From an uncultured Pseudoflavonifractor sp. (lineage in GTDB: Bacteria; Bacillota; Clostridia; Oscillospirales; Oscillospiraceae): a stretch of DNA of 41,647 nucleotides. The position numbers were made by a program, and so were the translations under genes. Below are positions 15,313 to 23,255 of this stretch, in pieces; position 1 is the stretch's first letter; every line of letters begins with the position of its first letter. The stretch spans positions 1-41,647 of the forward strand of contig CANPTT010000020.1 in assembly GCA_947577065.1 (NCBI GenBank), read 5' to 3'. Below the pieces are notes generated by a model. That model saw nothing but the letters and a program-made list of their open reading frames with translations. It did not search any database and was not told the DNA's origin.

Positions 15313-16422
15313 ATGATGAAAGTGCTGTATCTGCTCAACTATGCCGGTAAGGCGGGGACTGAGCGGTATGTGGAGACCCTGGTAAAGTACCTCTCCGCCG
15401 ACGGAAGGGTAGAGCCTTACTTCGCCTATAACGAGGGCGGGCTTCTGGTGGAACGGCTGGAGGCTATGGGAGTGCCCACCCGGCAGATAACCATGAATAA
15501 CCGCTTTGACCGCAAGGCGGCCAAGACCCTGGCAAAGCTTTGCCGGGAGTGGGATATCGATCTTGTCCACTGTCACTACCTGCGGGAGAATTATATCGCC
15601 ATGCTGGCGAAAAGCTATAACAAGAAGATACGGGTGGTTTATACCAACCACTTTGTCATCCCCAACGACGCTGTGACCCGGCTTTCAAATAGGATGCTGG
15701 ACAAGCGGCAGGATCAGATGATCGCTGTGTGCAACCGGGGCAAGGAACAGCTCATTGCCAACGGCTGGAATGGAGATCATATCCAGGTGGTATTCAACGC
15801 CGTGGATCCGGAGGCTTGGGCGGGGGAGCGGAGCGATTCCACCATGCGGGCTGAGTTGGGGATCCCTGAGGACCGATTTGTCATGTTCTGTGGATCCCGT
15901 TTTGCCGATGATAAAGGCCATAAATACCTCATCGACTCCGTTAAGCGGCTTACCGAGCTCTGTGCCGTCCCCTTTACTCTGGTCCTGGGGGGGGACGGCC
16001 CCCTGCTGGAGCCCACCAAGGCCCAAGTAAAGGAATTGGGCTTGACGGAAGATCAAGTAAAATTCCTGGGTTTTCGGAAGGATATCAAGAACCTCTATAA
16101 AGGGGCGGACCTTTACATTAATTCCTCCCAGCATGAGGCCCTTAGCTATGCTATCATTGAGGCCATGGCGGCGGGCCTGCCCGTCATTGCCACCGACATG
16201 GGGGGAAACTCCGATATCGTCAACGATGACACTGGCTGTGGTCTGCTGGTGGAGTATGACAATCCCGACTCCATGGCGGGGGCCATGAAGGTGATGCTGG
16301 AGGAACCTGATTTCCTGGCCCAGTGCCGGGAGGGAGCCAGAAAGACTATTTTGGAAAAGTTTGAGATCCACCATTTTGCCGATGCAACTTACAAGGTCTA
16401 TGAAAAAGCCCTGAGAGGGTAA
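15313..16422 (+). CDS. Glycosyltransferase family 4 protein
   Basis: A 369-residue GT-B enzyme transferring a sugar from a nucleotide donor. The N-terminal half begins MMKVLYLLNYAGKAGTERYV. The C-terminal half has the donor-site pattern HEALSYAIIEAMAAGLPVIA followed by TDMGGN, with the two glutamates of the EX7E motif. AGGGGAG precedes the tandem ATG codons at 15313 and 15316, and either may be used. It is followed after 16 bases by an O-antigen-ligase-type protein, pointing to a surface polysaccharide. The donor sugar and acceptor are unknown. Confidence 0.88.
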   Translation: MMKVLYLLNYAGKAGTERYVETLVKYLSADGRVEPYFAYNEGGLLVERLEAMGVPTRQITMNNRFDRKAAKTLAKLCREWDIDLVHCHYLRENYIAMLAKSYNKKIRVVYTNHFVIPNDAVTRLSNRMLDKRQDQMIAVCNRGKEQLIANGWNGDHIQVVFNAVDPEAWAGERSDSTMRAELGIPEDRFVMFCGSRFADDKGHKYLIDSVKRLTELCAVPFTLVLGGDGPLLEPTKAQVKELGLTEDQVKFLGFRKDIKNLYKGADLYINSSQHEALSYAIIEAMAAGLPVIATDMGGNSDIVNDDTGCGLLVEYDNPDSMAGAMKVMLEEPDFLAQCREGARKTILEKFEIHHFADATYKVYEKALRG

Positions 16423-16438
16423 GTCTGGAGCATATACT

Positions 16439-17971
16439 ATGGCTATTGTTGAGAGCAGTCTGATCTTCCGGTTTCTTTGGGGGCTTTGGGCCATGTTGAC
16501 TAAGGCTTGGAAGGAGAGCCGGGTGAGGAACGCCCTGCGGGCCTTTGGCCGGGGGGGGAGCGCGGCAGTCCGGGGAAGCCGATCGTGCCAATTTCTATGG
16601 CGGGAAGGGCTCCTTTCCAGAAGCTGGGAGTCCAGCTTGACCAATGGGCTTATTACCGCTGTACTGAATATTCCCTGTGCTGTCTGTAAGTGGATATACA
16701 GAGTGGGGAAAAGGGTTTGGGATGGCAGTGTTTGCTTCCGGGTTGTTTCTACTGTCTGTGGGAACCCCTTCCTTCTGCTGGGAATTTTCCTTGCCGTGAT
16801 GCTCATGGTCCCCCACGCCCGCTGGGATAACCGGTATGCTCTTTTGGGAGCGCTGGTTTTGACCGCCCTGTTTGCCGTGGGCAGCGGACCCAAGGTTGGA
16901 AACCGGATGGAGCCCGGGGCCTTTGGACCCTACTATATCTTTTTTATGGGCTTTATCTGCTATGCCTTCCTGGCCTCCCTGTCCTGGAGCCAGTCGGTGC
17001 GCTTTGTAGGCTTTCATCTGGCGGCGTTCCTGCTGGCAGTGCTGGCGGTAAGCTCGGTAAAGAAGTATGAGCAGATCCAGCTGTTGGTGGCTCTGGCTCT
17101 GGTTGGCCTGACGATAGCGGCGATCTATGGCTGCTACCAAGGGGTCACCGGTGTGAAGGTCGTGGCAAATCAACAGGATCTGTCTGTGAACGCCGGAATG
17201 CCGGGGCGGGTGTATTCTTTCTTTGATAATCCCAACAATTTTGCTGAGCTTTTGGTAATGTTGATGCCTTTTACCTATGCCATGATACTCAATGCCAAAA
17301 GCTGGAGAGGGAAGGCGGCGGCGCTGTTTTCCTTGGCGGTATGCGGTGTGGCGCTGGGCTTTACCTATTCCCGCTCTGGTTGGCTTGGAATTGTACTAGC
17401 GACGGTCATATTCATTGCTTTCTGGAATTGGAAGTTGGTCCCATTGCTCATAGCCTTGGGGCTTTGCTGTGTTCCCCTGCTGCCAGAGACCATTTATAAC
17501 CGGATCTTGACGATCGGCAATACAAAGGATACCTCTACCAGTTATCGATTTGCCATATACAAGGCCAGCGGAGTGCTGATGAAAGACTATTGGCTTCGCG
17601 GTGTTGGTCTGGGAAGCGACATCCTGACACAGACATTCCGGGGATATCCTCCTATGTTTGATGGGAATTTCCCCATCCACACCCACAACAATTATCTGCA
17701 GGTGTGGGCGGAGACGGGTCTGTTCGGAGCTCTTTCCTTTATCGCGGCCCTGCTCTATCAGCTTAAATCGGGGGTGAAGGCGTTTACCTCCTGCACGGAT
17801 AGGCGGGTGAGGAATCTGCTGGCGGCGGCCATAGCGGGTTTTTGTGGGATCCTGCTTATCTCAGTGGCGGAGTACACCTGGTTCTACGCTCGAAATATGT
17901 TCACCTACTTTTTCCTTTTTGGCGTCATTTCTGCCTGTGCCAAGCTTTCTCAGAGAGGCGCCAAGGCATGA
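16439..17971 (+). CDS. O-antigen ligase / Wzy-type polysaccharide polymerase
   Basis: A 510-residue membrane protein with about ten transmembrane helices after a basic N-terminal region (about 1-115). The Wzy_C core appears near residues 300-315 as YSRSGWLG, with a large extracellular loop holding the HTHNNYLQVWAETG motif (about 419-432) that contains the conserved catalytic-type His. It would polymerise or ligate a lipid-linked glycan outside the membrane. CTGGAG lies eight bases before ATG 16439. It overlaps the possible ATG 17968 of the next gene. The flippase and other assembly genes are not in the window. Confidence 0.82.
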   Translation: MAIVESSLIFRFLWGLWAMLTKAWKESRVRNALRAFGRGGSAAVRGSRSCQFLWREGLLSRSWESSLTNGLITAVLNIPCAVCKWIYRVGKRVWDGSVCFRVVSTVCGNPFLLLGIFLAVMLMVPHARWDNRYALLGALVLTALFAVGSGPKVGNRMEPGAFGPYYIFFMGFICYAFLASLSWSQSVRFVGFHLAAFLLAVLAVSSVKKYEQIQLLVALALVGLTIAAIYGCYQGVTGVKVVANQQDLSVNAGMPGRVYSFFDNPNNFAELLVMLMPFTYAMILNAKSWRGKAAALFSLAVCGVALGFTYSRSGWLGIVLATVIFIAFWNWKLVPLLIALGLCCVPLLPETIYNRILTIGNTKDTSTSYRFAIYKASGVLMKDYWLRGVGLGSDILTQTFRGYPPMFDGNFPIHTHNNYLQVWAETGLFGALSFIAALLYQLKSGVKAFTSCTDRRVRNLLAAAIAGFCGILLISVAEYTWFYARNMFTYFFLFGVISACAKLSQRGAKA

Positions 17972-18012
17972 CCATAGCCTCTGCTGCGTATGATGGCAGG
18001 GGGGGGATGGAT

Positions 18013-18666
18013 ATGGAAAAAGCCAAGAGGAGGACCGCCGCCCGGATCCGGGCGGCGGTCCTCTTGCTGTTGACAGGTTGTTTGCTGCCATTTGCGCTGC
18101 CCCATGGCGGTTTGGCGGTTCCTGTCCATGTGGAGGCGCTTCTGGCGGAGACGCTGGCGACTGAGCAGGACCCCGCCCGAAGCGCGTTTGTGCGTACGGC
18201 CTGCGCTTTGACGGGTCAAGTGAATTATTTTTGGGGCGGGAAATCTCACGCACCGGGCTGGGATCCTGCCTGGGGGTGGCCCCGACGGGTAACTTCGCCG
18301 GGAAGCGATACGACAGGCCGTATGCGTGCCTATGGCTTGGATTGTTCCGGCCTTGTTTCCTGGGCGGCGGCTGCGGCGTTAAAGGATCCGGCTGTCTACG
18401 AAGCGGTGGGAGAAGGGGTCCGGGCGCAATATCTTCTTTGTGTGCCGACAGACACACCGCTCCCGGGGGATCTGGCCTTTTTTCCGGATCTGTCCCATGT
18501 GGGCATTGTATTAGGACAAGACCAGGAGGGTGTTCTTTGGGTAGTCCATTGTTCCTTCTCCTTGGGAGGGGTGGTGGTCACACCGGCGAACTTTGGATTT
18601 ACTCAGTTTGGGACGCCGCCGATATTTTTGGAAAGAAGTCTGCGTGATTTTTCTATTGACAAATAA
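18013..18666 (+). CDS. Exported NlpC/P60-family hydrolase
   Basis: A 217-residue cell-wall cysteine hydrolase. A basic N-terminus and hydrophobic stretch (about 13-30, ending AVPVHVEA) form a signal sequence; LLTGC resembles a lipobox but is followed by more hydrophobic residues. The NlpC/P60 domain has Cys111 (YGLDCSGLVSW) and His162 (SHVGIV). The start is uncertain: ATG 18013 is well spaced from a G-rich site, while ATG 17968 overlaps the stop of the polymerase gene and could be coupled. It probably cleaves peptidoglycan stem peptides next to the polysaccharide genes. Confidence 0.83.
   Translation: MEKAKRRTAARIRAAVLLLLTGCLLPFALPHGGLAVPVHVEALLAETLATEQDPARSAFVRTACALTGQVNYFWGGKSHAPGWDPAWGWPRRVTSPGSDTTGRMRAYGLDCSGLVSWAAAAALKDPAVYEAVGEGVRAQYLLCVPTDTPLPGDLAFFPDLSHVGIVLGQDQEGVLWVVHCSFSLGGVVVTPANFGFTQFGTPPIFLERSLRDFSIDK
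18030..18063. repeat. 34-bp perfect palindrome inside the NlpC/P60 signal sequence
   Basis: Seventeen bases on each side of the 18046/18047 centre match perfectly. A longer pairing of CAAGAG (18024-18029) with CTCTTG (18061-18066) is also possible with a 3-base bulge. It lies about 17 bases inside the gene and codes for the basic end of the signal sequence. In RNA it would form a very stable hairpin close to the start codon. Confidence 0.8.
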
Positions 18667-18684
18667 ATTCTTTTATCGTATACT
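18656..18684 (+). promoter_or_regulatory. Promoter of second MATE gene
   Basis: TTGACA (18656-18661) and TATACT (18679-18684) are spaced by 17 bases. The -35 box covers the last codons of the NlpC/P60 gene. The expected start, near 18691, is upstream of an intrinsic terminator that precedes the MATE gene. Confidence 0.82.
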
Positions 18685-18699
18685 TTCAACAGTTGAAAG
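18683..18699. promoter_or_regulatory. Dyad operator over the start site
   Basis: CTTTCAAC and GTTGAAAG are perfect inverted arms around one base (18691). They overlap the end of the -10 box and the expected transcription start. The position suits a repressor of the TetR or MarR kind, but the regulator is not in the window. Confidence 0.6.
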
Positions 18700-18702
18700 G
18701 CT

Positions 18703-18737
18703 GAGACCACAACTTAATTGTTGTGGTCTCTTTTTTT
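18703..18737 (+). terminator. Leader terminator between promoter and second MATE gene
   Basis: An 11-bp perfect stem (18703-18713 with 18720-18730) has a six-base loop and is followed by seven Ts. It can end the NlpC/P60 transcript. It also lies downstream of the MATE promoter, so MATE expression needs read-through, which is an attenuation layout. Confidence 0.88.
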
Positions 18738-18761
18738 GGGACAAGAGATAAGGAGGATATC

Positions 18762-20129
18762 ATGTCAGATCAGATTCGAGAAGAAAATAAGATGGGTGTT
18801 ATGCCGGTTGGAAAATTGTTGATGAGTATGTCGATCCCGATGATGCTCTCTATGCTGGTCCAGGCCCTTTATAATGTGGTTGACAGCTATTTTGTCGCAA
18901 AGATCAGTCAGGATGCCCTGAATGCGGTCAGTCTGTCCTTTCCCATTCAGAATATCATCATCGGCGTTGCAGTGGGAACCGGGGTGGGCATCAACGCCCT
19001 GCTCTCCCGGAGCCTGGGGGAGAAAAACTACGAGACAGCCAACGAGACGGCTGGAAACGGCATCCTGCTGGCGATTCTCAGCGGCCTGGTCATGCTGGCG
19101 ATAGGATTGACTCTGCCGGGCTACTTTTTCCGGATCCAGACGGATATTCCCGGTATTGTGGACCAGGGTACGGTATATCTTACCATCTGCTGCACCTGGT
19201 CGATGGGTGTTTTTCTGGAGATCATGTTTGAGCGGCTGCTCCAGTCCACGGGAATGACCGTCCTTACCATGTTTACCCAAGGAGTAGGAGCCATCACCAA
19301 TATCATTATGGACCCCATCCTGATCTTTGGGCTTGGCCCCTTTCCTGAGATGGGGGTGGCTGGAGCCGCTGTAGCTACGGTGGCGGGACAGATCGTGGGG
19401 GCTATTCTGGGCCTTATTTTGAATTTGACACGGAATAAGGAACTGGATTTCCATCCCAAGTTCCTGCGGCTAAAAAGAAAAATTGTGGGACAGATATACG
19501 CGGTGGGAGTTCCCAGCATGGTGATGAACACCGTGGGTTCGGCCATGGTCTTTGGACTGAACCAGATCTTGATGAGCTTTACGGATACTGCAACGGCGGT
19601 TTTTGGCGTTTACTTCAAACTTCAGTCCTTCATTTTTATGCCGGTCTTTGGCCTCAACAATGGAATGGTCCCCATCATTGCCTACAATTATGGAGCCAGG
19701 AACCGGCAACGAATATTGGATACAATGAAGCTTTCTGTCATTTCTGCTGTATTGATCATGTTGGCCGGACTTGCGGTGGCAGAGCTTTTCCCGGCCCAGC
19801 TGCTTGGGATATTTGAAGCGTCAGAGGAGATGCTGGCGATCGGAGTGCCGGCCCTTCGGATCATCTGCACCTGCTTTATTTTTGCCGGCTTTGGCATTGT
19901 CTCCGGTTCGGTGTTCCAGGCATTGGGGCACGGGGTTTTGAGCATGATGGTCTCCATTGTTCGTCAACTTCTGGTGCTGCTGCCGGTGGCCTATCTATTG
20001 TCGCTTACCGGACGACTGGAGTTGGTGTGGTTGTCTTTTCCCATCGCGGAACTCGCCTCGGTAGTCATGTGTACCATCTTTACCCGCCGGATCATCCATA
20101 CCGTTATCGATCCCCTGGAGGAGAACTGA
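18762..20129 (+). CDS. MATE-family efflux transporter (second copy)
   Basis: A 455-residue MATE exporter with about 12 transmembrane helices. Typical stretches are MMLSMLVQALYNVVDSYFVA near the N-terminus, GAITNIIMDPILIFGLGP in the first half and NNGMVPIIAYNYGARN in the second half. It belongs to the NorM/MepA-like group but differs clearly from the copy at 2198-3532. The ATG at 18762 follows AAGGAGG. It is a single gene with its own promoter, dyad and leader terminator. The substrate is unknown. Confidence 0.9.
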   Translation: MSDQIREENKMGVMPVGKLLMSMSIPMMLSMLVQALYNVVDSYFVAKISQDALNAVSLSFPIQNIIIGVAVGTGVGINALLSRSLGEKNYETANETAGNGILLAILSGLVMLAIGLTLPGYFFRIQTDIPGIVDQGTVYLTICCTWSMGVFLEIMFERLLQSTGMTVLTMFTQGVGAITNIIMDPILIFGLGPFPEMGVAGAAVATVAGQIVGAILGLILNLTRNKELDFHPKFLRLKRKIVGQIYAVGVPSMVMNTVGSAMVFGLNQILMSFTDTATAVFGVYFKLQSFIFMPVFGLNNGMVPIIAYNYGARNRQRILDTMKLSVISAVLIMLAGLAVAELFPAQLLGIFEASEEMLAIGVPALRIICTCFIFAGFGIVSGSVFQALGHGVLSMMVSIVRQLLVLLPVAYLLSLTGRLELVWLSFPIAELASVVMCTIFTRRIIHTVIDPLEEN

Positions 20130-20132
20130 AAG

Positions 20133-20171
20133 ACACCCGCCGTCAAAGGACGGCGGGTGTTGCCATTTTTT
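20133..20171 (+). terminator. Terminator of second MATE gene
   Basis: A 12-bp perfect stem (20133-20144 with 20149-20160) has an AAAG loop, then TGCCATTTTTT. The -35 box of the mrnC promoter is embedded in its downstream edge. Confidence 0.9.
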
Positions 20172-20188
20172 GCCCATTGGGGTATACT
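20160..20188 (+). promoter_or_regulatory. mrnC-rqcH promoter
   Basis: TTGCCA (20160-20165) and TATACT (20183-20188) are spaced by 17 bases, about 33 bases before mrnC. It overlaps the T run of the preceding terminator. Confidence 0.68.
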
Positions 20189-20220
20189 GTTACTACTTTT
20201 GAATGTAAGGGGCGAAAGCC

Positions 20221-20622
20221 ATGACAGACTATTTTCATCTGGCGGCCGGACAGGGAACGATCAATACCATCAGCAACCTGGGCCTTGCCCATCTGGGTGA
20301 CGCGGTATATGAGCTGATGGTGCGCTCCTGGTTGTGCCTGCATGGGAAGGCCACCGCCAAAGGACTTCACCGGGCGGCGGTCCATTATGTGGCGGCCCCG
20401 GCCCAGGCGCGGCGGGCGGAGAGGCTCCTGCCCACCTTGACCACGGAGGAGCGGGACGTATTCCGCAGAGGACGTAATGCCTGTCCCCACTCCATTCCTC
20501 AGAATGCCAGCAGGGAGGAGTACCAGACGGCCACAGCTTTGGAGGCTCTCTTTGGGTGGCTATACTTGAATGGGCGGAATGACCGGCTCAACGAGCTGTT
20601 TGCCCGGATGATGGAGGAATGA
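20221..20622 (+). CDS. mrnC: Mini-ribonuclease III
   Basis: A 133-residue RNase III catalytic domain without a double-stranded RNA binding domain. It matures the ends of 23S rRNA in Firmicutes. The motif NLGLAHLGDAVYELMVR (residues 19-35) carries the catalytic acidic residues, with Asp27 and Glu31 visible. RRGRNA and the C-terminal EALFGWLYL complete the family pattern. It is followed after four bases by rqcH, so the pair is one RNA and translation quality-control operon. Confidence 0.93.
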   Translation: MTDYFHLAAGQGTINTISNLGLAHLGDAVYELMVRSWLCLHGKATAKGLHRAAVHYVAAPAQARRAERLLPTLTTEERDVFRRGRNACPHSIPQNASREEYQTATALEALFGWLYLNGRNDRLNELFARMMEE

Positions 20623-20626
20623 CCCC

Positions 20627-22249
20627 ATGGCCTTAGATGCGCTTTGCCTGTCCGCTGTGGTGGCGGAGCTGTGCTCCGCCATTCAGGGGGGGCGTATTGA
20701 CAAGATCTATCAGCCCGGCTCTCAGGATATCGTGTTGGCAGTGCGAGGAAATGCGGGGAACGTGCGGGTTTTTTTATCCGCCGATCCCGGCCATCCCAGA
20801 CTTCATTTGACCACGCTGGACCGAGAGAACCCGGAGAAGCCTCCCATGTTCTGTATGCTCCTGCGCAAGCATCTTATCGGAGCGCGAATCTTAGAGCTGA
20901 AGCAGCCCTATATGGAACGGGTGGTCACGATTCGAATGGAGGCGACTAGCGAGCTGGGGGACAAGGTGTTTCGCTCTTTGGTGTTGGAGGCGATAGGTCG
21001 CCGCGCCAATCTGATCCTGCTGGATGAGGAGGAGCGGATCATAGATTGCGTTCACCGGGTGGAGGGGGATATCACCAGAGGGACCCGTCAAGTTTTGCCC
21101 GGTCTGTTTTATCGCCTTCCGGAACCTCGCTTTGGGATCCCTCCGCTCATTGAACGAGAATTTCATTTTCGGGGGATAGAGGGAGATCTGGAGCCCGAGG
21201 TAAACCGGCTGTGGAATGGCGTAAAGGAAAATAACTATACACCAATTATGCTCCTCCGGGAAGGCCGCCCCAAAGATATTTCTCTCTTTCCGATCCTCCA
21301 GTATGGCCCTTCCGTGGAGCTGCGGGAGTATCCTTCCTTTGGGACCTTGCTGGATGATTTTTATGAGACGCGAGAGCGTCAGGAACGGACCAAGCAACGG
21401 GGAGAGGATCTATTCCGGAGCGTGAAAACTGCCCGGGAGCGCACACAGAGAAAGCTGGAAAATCAGCGGCGGGAGTTGGAGGCCACCCGTGACAGAGAAC
21501 GGCTGAGGCAGTTTGGGGATATACTCACCAGCAACCTCCACCTGCTGGAAAAGGGCCGCGCAACGGTCCGCCTTCAGAATTACTATGATCCCGAGGGGAG
21601 AGAGGTGGAGATCGGTCTGGATCCCTTACTGTCGCCCCAACAGAATGCGGCTAAATATTATAGAGAATACAACAAGGCTAAAAATGCGGAAGCCGCTTTG
21701 ACTATACAGATCAAACGGGGAGAGGAAGACCTTTCCTATCTGGACAGCGTGCTGGAGAATCTCTCATTGGCGGAGGGAGAGCGGGATATCCAGGAGATCC
21801 GGCAGGAGCTGACCGATACCGGGTATTTGAAGCGGCAGAAAAAATCCTCCAAGCGGGAGAAGCGGGTCTCAGGCAAGCCTATGGAATTTCGAACGGATGC
21901 GGGGCTTCGGGTATCGGTAGGCAAGAATAACAGCCAGAACGATCTGTTGACCACCAGGCAGGCGACAAAAGGAGATTGGTGGTTTCATACCCAGAAGATA
22001 CACGGCTCTCATGTTATCCTGTGGACAGAGGGAACGGAGCCGGACGAAACAAGTGTGACCCAAGCGGCGGCCTTGGCGGCTTGGTTTTCTCAGGGCCGGG
22101 AGGCAGGAAAGCTTCCTGTGGACTACACTCCGGTGAAATATGTAAAAAAGCCTGCCGGAGCCAGACCGGGTATGGTGGTCTATACCACATACCAAACCGT
22201 GATGGCCCAACCTGACGAGGCCCTGGCAAAGCGGCTGCGGATCAAATGA
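20627..22249 (+). CDS. rqcH: Ribosome quality-control protein RqcH (NFACT family)
   Basis: A 540-residue NEMF/Rqc2 homologue that binds stalled 50S subunits and adds C-terminal alanine tails. The NFACT-N domain (about 1-210) has PPMFCMLLRKHL, a central coiled coil spans about 250-420, and the NFACT-R domain carries WWFHTQKIHGSHVIL. At the position of the Asp97-Arg98 pair of Bacillus RqcH, which I recall is needed for tRNA recruitment, this protein has Glu97-Arg98. Older names call the family fibronectin-binding protein. GGAGG lies within the end of mrnC just before the ATG. Confidence 0.93.
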   Translation: MALDALCLSAVVAELCSAIQGGRIDKIYQPGSQDIVLAVRGNAGNVRVFLSADPGHPRLHLTTLDRENPEKPPMFCMLLRKHLIGARILELKQPYMERVVTIRMEATSELGDKVFRSLVLEAIGRRANLILLDEEERIIDCVHRVEGDITRGTRQVLPGLFYRLPEPRFGIPPLIEREFHFRGIEGDLEPEVNRLWNGVKENNYTPIMLLREGRPKDISLFPILQYGPSVELREYPSFGTLLDDFYETRERQERTKQRGEDLFRSVKTARERTQRKLENQRRELEATRDRERLRQFGDILTSNLHLLEKGRATVRLQNYYDPEGREVEIGLDPLLSPQQNAAKYYREYNKAKNAEAALTIQIKRGEEDLSYLDSVLENLSLAEGERDIQEIRQELTDTGYLKRQKKSSKREKRVSGKPMEFRTDAGLRVSVGKNNSQNDLLTTRQATKGDWWFHTQKIHGSHVILWTEGTEPDETSVTQAAALAAWFSQGREAGKLPVDYTPVKYVKKPAGARPGMVVYTTYQTVMAQPDEALAKRLRIK

Positions 22250-22255
22250 GAAGAA

Positions 22256-22298
22256 TCACAAAAACTTAAGAAACACATGATTTTTTGTGAGGTATAAT
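22256..22298 (+). promoter_or_regulatory. Inverted repeat and -10 before the response regulator gene
   Basis: TCACAAAAA (22256-22264) and TTTTTGTGA (22282-22290) form a 9-bp inverted repeat. It is followed two bases later by a perfect -10 TATAAT (22293-22298). No good -35 is seen at the right distance, which suits a promoter needing an activator. The repeat may instead act as a weak terminator for rqcH. Confidence 0.45.
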
Positions 22299-22335
22299 AT
22301 AAGATATCAAGTTTTTTTGAAAGGACGCGACAGCC

Positions 22336-23022
22336 ATGGAAACATTTCACATCCTTGTGGTAGAGGACGATCCCGACATCAACAAGCTGTTGTGCCGTAT
22401 TGTGTCCGATGCCGGATACGACTGTCGACCCGCCTTCTCGGGCAGTGAGGCCGTTTTGCTGGCGGAGCAGTATACTTATGACCTCATTCTGCTGGATCTT
22501 ATGCTGCCTGGTTTGACGGGGGAAGAGTTTATTGCCAAGATGAGACGGGGAAAGACCATGCCCATTATCGTACTCTCTGCCAAAGCGGGACTTGAAGACC
22601 GGGTGAAAGTCCTGAGGCTGGGGGCGGATGACTTTATTCCCAAGCCCTTTGACAATGCCGAGGTATTGGCCAGGATCGAGGCTCAGCTTCGCCGTTATAA
22701 AAAATTCTCAGGCGGCGGGAGTGGGGGAGTCCTCAGTTGGGGAGATCTGACCCTGGACCGGGAGAGCGTGAGCGTGACAGCCGCTGACAAGGAGATTGCT
22801 TTAACAGTGAGAGAGTTCGAGATATTGGCTCTTTTGATGAGCCATCCCAAGAAGGTTTTTACCCGGGAGCAGATCTACCAGCAGGTCTGGGGAGAGGAGT
22901 ACATGGGGGATGACAATACGGTGAACGTCCATATCTCCAACCTCCGAGCCAAGCTGGGGGAGAAGGAGTACATCAAAACGGTCTGGGGTATCGGCTTCAA
23001 GATGGCGGAGACTGCGGGATGA
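22336..23022 (+). CDS. OmpR-family response regulator
   Basis: A 228-residue two-component regulator. The receiver domain (about 1-120) has the acidic pair Asp11-Asp12, phosphorylation site Asp54 (LILLDLMLPG) and Lys103 (KPF). The winged-helix DNA-binding domain (about 130-226) has VREFEILALLMSHPKKVFTR and the GDDNTVNVHISNLRAKLG helix. Its likely partner kinase is the one at 25741-26637, beyond an ABC transporter, the order seen in antimicrobial-peptide resistance modules. It ends overlapping a VanZ relic. Confidence 0.93.
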   Translation: METFHILVVEDDPDINKLLCRIVSDAGYDCRPAFSGSEAVLLAEQYTYDLILLDLMLPGLTGEEFIAKMRRGKTMPIIVLSAKAGLEDRVKVLRLGADDFIPKPFDNAEVLARIEAQLRRYKKFSGGGSGGVLSWGDLTLDRESVSVTAADKEIALTVREFEILALLMSHPKKVFTREQIYQQVWGEEYMGDDNTVNVHISNLRAKLGEKEYIKTVWGIGFKMAETAG

Positions 23023-23023
23023 G

Positions 23024-23173
23024 ATGGAGATCCTTCAACTGTTTATAGGCTGCGGCCTTGATATCAACGGTTTGATCTTGAATGCGGCAGGAGGAGTAGC
23101 GGGATGGTCGCTCTTTCTGCTGCTTCAGAGGGCTTTTTCTTTTGTGGGGAGAAGGCGGGGAGGGAAACTTTAG
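23024..23173 (+). pseudogene. VanZ-like C-terminal remnant
   Basis: A 49-codon frame begins two bases after the response regulator stop. It reads EILQLFIGCGLDINGLILN followed by AAGGVAGW, then a hydrophobic stretch and a basic tail. This matches the last part of VanZ-family proteins (LLQ...G...DIDDLILNTLGG). The first two thirds of a VanZ protein are absent, and no matching sequence is visible inside the regulator gene. It may be a decayed teicoplanin- or peptide-resistance gene, or a very short functional membrane peptide. Confidence 0.6.
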
Positions 23174-23255
23174 GATTTCTTCACGATCCCTTCAAGTTCT
23201 CTTGTTGACTTTTCGCTATACTGGGGTCAAACTCAGGAAAGAGAGGTCATGCGAA

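Noticed and set aside
18722-18760. Guanidine-type riboswitch before the MATE gene
   Set aside because: Efflux genes often carry one, but the conserved ACGR loops of the guanidine families are missing; only a simple terminator hairpin is present.
23214-23245. Promoter before the ABC ATPase gene (TTGACT with CAAACT, or TATACT alone)
   Set aside because: The boxes do not combine into a convincing pair. The genes may be transcribed from the response regulator promoter.
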